Assembly: GCF_003258355.1 (NCBI RefSeq) | Contig: NZ_QKPO01000014.1 | Span: forward strand, 62,001 to 126,000 | From: Confluentibacter sediminis | GTDB lineage: Bacteria > Bacteroidota > Bacteroidia > Flavobacteriales > Flavobacteriaceae | Reading direction: 5' to 3' | Length of the DNA: 64,000 nucleotides | In this document: positions 58,213 to 64,000 of the stretch, one piece after another | How positions within the stretch are numbered: position 1 is the first letter of the stretch | Layout: every line of letters begins with the position of its first letter | The notes under the pieces: model-generated | What the model was told of the DNA's origin: nothing | Database searches by the model: none | What the model saw: the letters and a program-made list of their open reading frames with translations, nothing else | Program-made: the position numbers and the translations under genes

Positions 58213-59916
58213 ATGAAAAATATATTAAATATAAAATTAAAAAGCTATAAGATACTTATTCTTACTTGTATGTCTTTTTTATTCGTTTATAATTGTAGTG
58301 ATTATTTAGATGTAAATAACGATCCAAATAACCCCACTGCTGCTCCTTTAGATCAGTTATTGACTAATGTTGAAATAAACTTTAAAGATATTACTGATTA
58401 TCAATTATTTTTAGGTGATATTCTTTCTACTTATTCTCATCAATTCGTTTTTCGTGAAGAACAAGATCAATACGGTACCAAGCCTGATAACTCTTTAGTA
58501 AATAACGCATGGAATAATGCGTATTCTGTATTAGCTGAATGTGATATTATTATAGAACAAGGAACAGAAGAGGAAGAAATGATTATGGTTGGTATGGCTC
58601 AAGTTATTAAAGGTTATACAGCTACAATTCTTGTTAATATATGGGGAGATGCTCCTTTCTCTGAGGCAGGCCAATTAGCGAATGGTATTGTGAGCCCCGT
58701 ATTTGATGAGCAAGCAAGCATTTATCAATCTGGTCTTGATTTAATTGATCAAGGTTTAATAAATATTAATAGTGCTACAGGAAAAAACCCTGGCACTCAA
58801 GACTTATTTTACAAAGGAAGTCTTCCTAAATGGAACAAATTTGTAAACACACTTAAATTAAAATTATATAATGAAATTAGGTTATCGTCTTTATTTGACG
58901 CTAGTAAGTTAAATACTTTAGTGACTGGCAATAATTTTATGACTAGTTTAAGTGATGACTTTCAATTCACTTATTCAGCGACCCAGTCTCCTGCTGAGGA
59001 AAGAAATCCATTATATTTAGATTCTTACCTAACTGGACAAACTACTCAATACGCAAGCCCATGGTTTTATGAAATTTTAAAAGGATGGAACCCCAATATA
59101 CATAATGGAATAGCTGACCCTAGAATACCTTATTATTTCTTTAATCAATTAACTCCAGGTCAATTGCCTCCCGATGTTGGTGACCCTACAACAGGAGACC
59201 CTAAATCTGATTATTGGGATAGAAACACTGGATTTCACAGTATCAGGTTTGGTAGCACAGGTCCAAATCGTGATTTTGCTTCTAGAAATTCTTCAACATA
59301 CCCTGGTATTTATCCAGCTGGAGGAAAATATGATGATGGATTAGGAGGTAAAGCAGATACTAATGCAGGAACTGGTGTTGCTCCTCATAGAATGCTTACA
59401 TATCATGAATTTTTATTCATAAAAGCTGAACTTATTCAGGCTGGTTTAATCTCTGGTGATGCTAAAGCTACATTAGAACAAGCAATTACTGCTGCTTTTG
59501 CAAAAGTAGATAATGTTGTTGCCAATTCAAAAACCACACAAACGGTACCCGTTCTTGCTGGATCTACCGAAGCAACTACATTTATTGATGATATTCTTGC
59601 TGAGTTTGATACTGCAGCTCCTGCAAAAAAAATGGAAATTATCATGACCCAAAAATGGGTATCAACATTTGGAGATCCTTATGACCAATATAATGATTAT
59701 AGAAGAACTGGATATCCTGTACTAGCTAATCCTGTAGGTCCATCCCCAGAATATCAATTAGATAATGAAGATGCATGGCCTTTAGATGATAGTGAAACTA
59801 TATTAACACGACCATTTCAATTATCATTATTCTGGCCTTTATCAGAATTGAATGTTAACAAAAATGCTCCAGCTCAAAAGGATGCTACCACATACAAAAT
59901 ATTTTGGGATAATTAA
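58213..59916 (+). CDS. SusD/RagB-like nutrient-binding outer-membrane lipoprotein
   Basis: Surface lipoprotein of 567 residues that forms a lid on the SusC barrel. The N-terminal signal is hydrophobic with a lipobox-like VYNC, followed by SDYLDVNNDPNNPTAAPLDQ, the typical start of the SusD-like_2 type. Further family features are TPR-like helices (KGYTATILVNIWGDAPFSEA), the YDQYNDYRRTGYP stretch and the C-terminal RPFQLSLFWPLSE. Co-transcribed with susC (10 bases) and the following lipoprotein (15 bases). Confidence 0.93.
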   Translation: MKNILNIKLKSYKILILTCMSFLFVYNCSDYLDVNNDPNNPTAAPLDQLLTNVEINFKDITDYQLFLGDILSTYSHQFVFREEQDQYGTKPDNSLVNNAWNNAYSVLAECDIIIEQGTEEEEMIMVGMAQVIKGYTATILVNIWGDAPFSEAGQLANGIVSPVFDEQASIYQSGLDLIDQGLININSATGKNPGTQDLFYKGSLPKWNKFVNTLKLKLYNEIRLSSLFDASKLNTLVTGNNFMTSLSDDFQFTYSATQSPAEERNPLYLDSYLTGQTTQYASPWFYEILKGWNPNIHNGIADPRIPYYFFNQLTPGQLPPDVGDPTTGDPKSDYWDRNTGFHSIRFGSTGPNRDFASRNSSTYPGIYPAGGKYDDGLGGKADTNAGTGVAPHRMLTYHEFLFIKAELIQAGLISGDAKATLEQAITAAFAKVDNVVANSKTTQTVPVLAGSTEATTFIDDILAEFDTAAPAKKMEIIMTQKWVSTFGDPYDQYNDYRRTGYPVLANPVGPSPEYQLDNEDAWPLDDSETILTRPFQLSLFWPLSELNVNKNAPAQKDATTYKIFWDN

Positions 59917-59931
59917 TCTAAAAAAAATACA

Positions 59932-60813
59932 ATGAAAAAAATACATATAATAATAGCTATTTTAGCACTCTTTTTGCTAAATACTTCTTGTGAAAATGAT
60001 GGGGGGACATCTGTCATTCCTTTGGAAAATGGTGCTACGCCTAATTTTAAATTAGTTACTGGGAGTGATGATTTTATTGATCTTACAGGCTTTGACGCAT
60101 TAAGTTTAAAGTTTACTGTAGATATAGGCATCGGATCCCCAACCTCAATGGATTTAAAGGCTTTTTGGACTACGATAAATGGAGATTTATACGGACCTGT
60201 AACTCTAGATGCCAATATAACAACGTTTCCCAAAGAGTATAGCATTACTGGAGCAGACATTTTAAATGCATTTACTGAACTTAATAGTAATGCAGATTTA
60301 AATGTAGGTGATAAATTAATACTTTTTACTTCTGTCACTTTAGCTAACGGCAAAACGCTAGAATTACTTAATGACAAAGCTGAGCCAAATTATTATGCAG
60401 CAGATTTTAATCAATACGCTGGCTTAAATATAATTCAAACTTATGCTGTATCTTGCCCTTCAAATTTAGGTGGCACATATAGTGTTGTATCTAATGGTGA
60501 TAACACTGATGGACAACCACCTGCCGTTAACCTTCCATATACTGTAACAGTTATGGATAATGGCGGGGGAAATTATACGATATCAGATGGTGTAGCAGGG
60601 GTGTATATCTTTTGGTATAGTGTATATGGATACACCTTTGAAACAACTGGAAACTTTACTGATGTATGCGGAAACTTATCTGGTACTTGGGGTACAAGTT
60701 TTGGCGGAGACTCCATAACTTTAACCGGAACAGCTAACGAAGACGGTACATTATCAATCCATTGGGAAAATGCTTTTGGAGATTTTATTGATGCTGTATA
60801 TACACCTCAATAA
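59932..60813 (+). CDS. Surface lipoprotein, third gene of the SusCD operon
   Basis: A 293-residue lipoprotein with signal peptide and lipobox NTSC, then ENDGGTSVIPLENGATPNF. The mature part is acidic and beta-rich in two halves: an N-terminal domain (LSLKFTVDIGIGSPTSMDLK) and a C-terminal domain with aromatic and glycine-rich strands (YTVTVMDNGGGNYTISDG, GTWGTSFGGDSITLTG). Such a third lipoprotein is common after SusCD pairs and may bind the substrate at the cell surface, as SusE/F do. I do not recognise a precise family. A terminator follows. Confidence 0.85.
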   Translation: MKKIHIIIAILALFLLNTSCENDGGTSVIPLENGATPNFKLVTGSDDFIDLTGFDALSLKFTVDIGIGSPTSMDLKAFWTTINGDLYGPVTLDANITTFPKEYSITGADILNAFTELNSNADLNVGDKLILFTSVTLANGKTLELLNDKAEPNYYAADFNQYAGLNIIQTYAVSCPSNLGGTYSVVSNGDNTDGQPPAVNLPYTVTVMDNGGGNYTISDGVAGVYIFWYSVYGYTFETTGNFTDVCGNLSGTWGTSFGGDSITLTGTANEDGTLSIHWENAFGDFIDAVYTPQ

Positions 60814-60838
60814 TATAGAAAACAAGTCATTTTAATTT

Positions 60839-60869
60839 AAAACCACCTTCTAAACAAGGTGGTTTTTTT
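60839..60869 (+). terminator. Terminator of the SusCD operon
   Basis: Perfect 9-bp stem AACCACCTT (60841-60849) and AAGGTGGTT (60856-60864), 6-base loop, then T5 and more. The T-run ends just before the -7-like element of rlmB. Confidence 0.9.
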
Positions 60870-60870
60870 A

Positions 60871-60878
60871 TACCTTTA
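60871..60878 (+). promoter_or_regulatory. -7-like element of rlmB
   Basis: TACCTTTA, a 7 of 8 match to TAnnTTTG, ending 4 bases before the rlmB ATG and starting 2 bases after the terminator tail of the SusCD operon. A -33 element would have to lie inside the terminator stem; none is seen. Confidence 0.45.
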
Positions 60879-60882
60879 CCCC

Positions 60883-61620
60883 ATGCAAGAACAAACACAA
60901 ATTTTTGGTATTAGAGCCATCATTGAAGCCATTAATTCAGGGGAAATCATTGATAAGGTATTCCTTCAAAAAGGGTTAAAAGGCGATTTATTTACTGAAT
61001 TAGAATTCGTACTACGCCAAAAGTCTATAAACTCGTCTTATGTTCCAGTAGAAAAGCTAAATAGACTAACAAAAGGAAATCATCAAGGTGCAGTCGCTCA
61101 AATTTCGCCAATTGGTTTTCATGATTTAGAAAGTTTAATTACTGAAGTTATAGAATCTGGAAAAATACCTTTATTTCTTTTATTAGACCAATTGAGTGAT
61201 GTTCGTAACTTTGGTGCTATTATTAGAACTGCGGAATGTACTGGTGTTAATGGCATAATCATTCAAAAAAAAGGAGGTGCTCCTGTTAATGGAGACACCA
61301 TCAAAACGAGTGCTGGAGCTGTATTTAAAGTTCCTATTTGTAAAGTAGACCATATCAAAGACGCTGTATTTTACATGCAATCATCAGGCATTAAGGTAAT
61401 AGCGGCCACAGAAAAAACAGATAATACCTTATACGATATTTCATTTAAAGAACCTTGTGCTATCATCATGGGGTCGGAAGACAGAGGCATCAATCCTTCT
61501 ATTTTAAAAGTTGTAGACGATAAAGCTAAATTACCTTTACTAGGTGAAATAGAATCTTTAAATGTATCGGTGGCTTGCGGAGCTTTTTTATATGAAGCCG
61601 TTAGACAAAGACTTTCTTAG
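60883..61620 (+). CDS. rlmB: 23S rRNA (guanosine-2'-O-)-methyltransferase RlmB / TrmH-family protein
   Basis: SPOUT-class methyltransferase, 245 residues, that 2'-O-methylates 23S rRNA. N-terminal substrate-binding domain (FGIRAIIEAINSGEIIDKVF), catalytic knot domain with LLDQLSDVRNFGAIIRTAE, IIMGSEDRGI and SLNVSVACGAFLYEAVRQR, all family signatures. The frame is open 8 codons further upstream, but those codons form the terminator and promoter, so the ATG at 60883 is right. Exact target (G2251 type) is by family. Confidence 0.94.
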   Translation: MQEQTQIFGIRAIIEAINSGEIIDKVFLQKGLKGDLFTELEFVLRQKSINSSYVPVEKLNRLTKGNHQGAVAQISPIGFHDLESLITEVIESGKIPLFLLLDQLSDVRNFGAIIRTAECTGVNGIIIQKKGGAPVNGDTIKTSAGAVFKVPICKVDHIKDAVFYMQSSGIKVIAATEKTDNTLYDISFKEPCAIIMGSEDRGINPSILKVVDDKAKLPLLGEIESLNVSVACGAFLYEAVRQRLS

Positions 61621-61662
61621 ATTGTTGGTATTACACGTTTTAAGTCTATTAAATTCTTAAAA

Positions 61663-62388
61663 TCATTCTTTCTTTTCTTTGAAAATATAGTTTATACTAG
61701 ATTCCTCCAGCTCTGTTTCTGAGTCAATTTCTTCAATAAAATTTCCATCTTTATCAAAATGTTTTAAAAAAGGGTCGTCTGCTTCATTAAAATTATCTTG
61801 TTCCCAATCAAACTTTTTAGGTTTTAAAATTTTACTTCTAAAAAATAAAGCAAACAATAATCCCGTAACAAGCCCTGATAAGTGTCCTTCCCAAGAAATA
61901 CTATCATCAATAGGCAACGTGTACCAAATCATGCTTCCGTAAAGAAAAACAATTAATAAAGACAAAGCTACCAAGCGATAATATTTTGAAAAAACACCTT
62001 TAAAAAAAGTAAAACTCACCAAAACATAAATTAGACCACTAGCACCAATATGATAAGAAGGCCTACCAATACACCACGTAAAAAATCCAGATAGAAGAAT
62101 TCCGAATATAATAACTTTCCAAGCTAAGTGCCTATAGAAATAAAACAAAGCCATTGATAAAACAAATAGAGGTATACTGTTATGATAAATATGTTGGAGA
62201 TTGCCATGTATAAACGGACTTAAAACAACACCTCTTAGGCCTTTTAATGTTTGTGGATAAATCCCATAATTAGAGAAATTATATCCAAAACGAACTTCAA
62301 ACCAAAATACCATCCAAATACTTAATAAAAAAAGCAAAGGATAAACTATGACGTCGGTTGAAAATTTGAAATAATCATACTGTTTCAT
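61663..62388 (-). CDS. Rhomboid family intramembrane serine protease
   Basis: A 241-residue membrane protein with about six membrane segments. The catalytic dyad is visible: Ser117 in IGASGLIY and His169 in WEGHLSGLV; HNSIPLFVLS provides the usual HN pair of the second helix. The tail of about 50 residues is acidic and cytoplasmic. It cleaves membrane proteins within the bilayer; the substrate is unknown. Convergent with rlmB and divergent from rarA. Confidence 0.93.
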   Translation of the reverse strand: MKQYDYFKFSTDVIVYPLLFLLSIWMVFWFEVRFGYNFSNYGIYPQTLKGLRGVVLSPFIHGNLQHIYHNSIPLFVLSMALFYFYRHLAWKVIIFGILLSGFFTWCIGRPSYHIGASGLIYVLVSFTFFKGVFSKYYRLVALSLLIVFLYGSMIWYTLPIDDSISWEGHLSGLVTGLLFALFFRSKILKPKKFDWEQDNFNEADDPFLKHFDKDGNFIEEIDSETELEESSINYIFKEKKE

Positions 62389-62508
62389 TAATTACCATGT
62401 ATCAATTTATTATCCATAATCTATTTTATGATAAATTGTCAGTTAAATTTTAACTAAAACACTCTAACTCTTTTAATAAAATTAATGTTTTTAAACCTAT
62501 AAATACTT

Positions 62509-62516
62509 TAATTTTA
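62509..62516 (+). promoter_or_regulatory. -7-like element of rarA
   Basis: TAATTTTA, a 7 of 8 match to TAnnTTTG, ending 5 bases before the rarA ATG. AT-rich surroundings make chance occurrence possible. Confidence 0.35.
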
Positions 62517-62521
62517 CAATT

Positions 62522-63799
62522 ATGAATGAACCTTTAGCAGAACGTTTAAGACCTAAAACTTTAAATGACTATGTAAGCCAGACGCACTTAGTTGGCAAAC
62601 ATGGTGCTTTAACACAGCATATAAAACAAGGCTTGATTCCGTCTATGATATTTTGGGGGCCTCCAGGAACTGGAAAAACAACGCTCGCTAATATTATTGC
62701 TACGGAATCTGGAAGGCCATTTTACACACTAAGTGCCATAAATTCTGGTGTTAAAGATATACGTGATGTTATTGATAAAGCCAAACAAAGCGGCGGTTTA
62801 TTTACTACCAAAAACCCCATTCTATTTATTGATGAAATTCATAGGTTTAGTAAATCGCAACAAGACTCTTTATTACAGGCTGTAGAAAAAGGTTGGATTA
62901 CATTGATTGGTGCCACAACCGAAAACCCAAGTTTTGAGGTTATTTCTGCGCTTTTATCGCGTTGTCAAGTATATATTTTAAATGCCTTTGAAAAAACCGA
63001 TTTAGAGATGCTTTTAAATCGTGCTATTGAAAATGACGCGCATATCTCCAAAAAAAATATAAAACTACAGGAAACTTCAGCACTGTTAAGATTATCGGGT
63101 GGTGATGGCAGAAAATTGCTCAATATTTTTGAATTGATAGTGAATTCTGAAGCATCAAATGATATCATAATTACGGATGCATTAGTTTTGGATAAAATTC
63201 AAAATAATACGGTTCGCTACGATAAAACTGGGGAACAACATTATGATATTATTTCTGCATTTATAAAATCTATCCGTGGTAGCGACCCGAATGCCGCAGT
63301 ATATTGGTTGGCGCGTATGATTGAGGGCGGAGAAGATGTTAAATTTATTGCCAGGAGAATGCTTATTTTGGCCAGTGAAGATATTGGAAATGCCAACCCA
63401 ACGGCATTAATAATGGCAAACAATACATTTCAAGCCGTTTCTACGATAGGATATCCAGAATCTAGAATTATACTAAGTCAATGTGCCACATATTTGGCAT
63501 GTTCACCAAAAAGCAATGCGTCTTATATTGCCATTGGTAAAGCACAGCAATTGGTTAAAGAAACTGGAGATTTGTCCGTACCCTTAGAAATTAGAAATGC
63601 ACCGACTAAGTTAATGAAAGAGTTGGGTTATGGAGACAATTATCAATATGCTCACAATTATGAAAATAATTTTGCCAATCAAGAGTTTCTGCCAGACGAA
63701 ATAAAAAACACTAAATTATATGATCCTGGAAATAATTCCAGAGAAAATACCCACCGCGAGTTTTTAAAACAACGCTGGAAAGGGAAATATGGGTATTAG
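62522..63799 (+). CDS. rarA: Replication-associated recombination protein A (RarA/MgsA)
   Basis: AAA+ ATPase of the clamp-loader family that acts at stalled forks and gaps. 425 residues: N-terminal [20 protein letters not shown], Walker [15 protein letters not shown], Walker [11 protein letters not shown], sensor [11 protein letters not shown], and the C-terminal MgsA domain ([20 protein letters not shown], then [16 protein letters not shown]). Single gene with a very short leader. Confidence 0.97.
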   Translation: MNEPLAERLRPKTLNDYVSQTHLVGKHGALTQHIKQGLIPSMIFWGPPGTGKTTLANIIATESGRPFYTLSAINSGVKDIRDVIDKAKQSGGLFTTKNPILFIDEIHRFSKSQQDSLLQAVEKGWITLIGATTENPSFEVISALLSRCQVYILNAFEKTDLEMLLNRAIENDAHISKKNIKLQETSALLRLSGGDGRKLLNIFELIVNSEASNDIIITDALVLDKIQNNTVRYDKTGEQHYDIISAFIKSIRGSDPNAAVYWLARMIEGGEDVKFIARRMLILASEDIGNANPTALIMANNTFQAVSTIGYPESRIILSQCATYLACSPKSNASYIAIGKAQQLVKETGDLSVPLEIRNAPTKLMKELGYGDNYQYAHNYENNFANQEFLPDEIKNTKLYDPGNNSRENTHREFLKQRWKGKYGY

Positions 63800-63820
63800 T
63801 TGTTGGTTGTTGGTTGTTGC
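63800..63820. repeat. Three 7-bp tandem repeats after rarA
   Basis: TTGTTGG, TTGTTGG, TTGTTGC directly after the rarA stop codon. A short simple repeat that may vary by slippage; no function is evident. Confidence 0.7.
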
Positions 63821-63825
63821 TAAAA

Positions 63826-64000
63826 CTAAAATTTTATATTTAGAACTTCTTGTTTTAAAACATTATTTTCATAATATTCTAAAACCCAATCATCTCCTTT
63901 TTTATACAACGTCGCATTTTTACCTTCTACTAAATACACATCTTTTAGAGAGGTATTTTTTATTTTATAAACAACTTTTGGAGAACTATCTACTAATTGA
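63826..64000 (-). CDS. C-terminal end of an unknown protein (cut by window edge)
   Basis: The last 57 codons of a minus-strand gene, ending in TAG at 63828-63826. The visible part reads VVYKIKNTSLKDVYLVEGKN, then KKGDDWVLEYYENNVLKQEV, a beta-rich, charged sequence with no recognisable motif. The start lies to the right of base 64000. Its good codon structure and convergent placement after rarA support a real gene; the family is unknown. Confidence 0.65.
   Translation of the reverse strand, partial: QLVDSSPKVVYKIKNTSLKDVYLVEGKNATLYKKGDDWVLEYYENNVLKQEVLNIKF

Noticed and set aside
59913-60377. 154-codon minus-strand frame inside the third SusCD-operon gene
   Set aside because: The plus-strand frame has a signal peptide, lipobox and operon spacing; the minus frame has none of these.

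Overview
The window is an AT-rich chromosomal segment of a member of the Flavobacteriaceae (Bacteroidota). Evidence for this: TAnnTTTG-type -7 promoter elements (often without a strong -33 TTTG), SusC/SusD-type outer-membrane pairs, a str-S10-spc-alpha ribosomal superoperon without tuf, an HYC_CC_PP-type copper protein, and the gene order rplQ-carA-eno-gltA. It is mostly core genome. No tRNA, rRNA, CRISPR array, prophage or intact insertion sequence was seen.

Left part (1-9.2 kb). The start of topA (minus strand, cut by the window edge) and two paralogous membrane proteins precede a plus-strand run: miaB, a receiver-less sigma-54-type activator, lptE, a TPR-like protein, secG, then groES-groEL. 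9.2-18.6 kb (minus) holds a secreted dipeptidyl peptidase IV, an esterase-like hydrolase, and a likely copper operon: HYC_CC_PP protein, copA, TonB-dependent receptor, secreted HMA protein. 18.8-24.5 kb holds free-methionine-sulfoxide reductase, purH, a 53-aa membrane ORF beside a perfect 24-bp inverted repeat, a TPR histidine kinase with its LytTR regulator, and an unrecognised 146-aa protein.

24.8-31 kb (plus) is the rod-shape operon mreB-mreC-mreD-pbp2-rodA. It is followed, with overlapping reading frames, by a catalytically complete peptide deformylase that carries a lipoprotein signal peptide. 31-36 kb (minus) has an amidinohydrolase of the arginine deiminase/DDAH superfamily, gltA, eno and carA. 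36.2-53.8 kb (minus) is the 32-gene ribosomal superoperon from rpsL to rplQ with fusA, secY, infA and rpoA. It is tightly packed except for a few gaps that contain hairpins, a terminator-like element and a candidate internal promoter.

Right part (53.8-64 kb). A decayed gene for a secreted protein (about 1 kb, several frames and stops) lies directly upstream of a susC-susD-lipoprotein operon. rlmB, a rhomboid protease, rarA and the end of an unknown gene follow.

The points most worth a second look are the lipoprotein deformylase in the cell-shape operon, five genes whose -7 element ends only 4-5 bases before the start codon (predicted leaderless mRNAs), the terminator-like hairpin and dispersed repeat between rpsJ and rplC, the perfect inverted repeat beside the 53-aa ORF, and the pseudogene before susC. 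I found no convincing wholly new multi-gene system.
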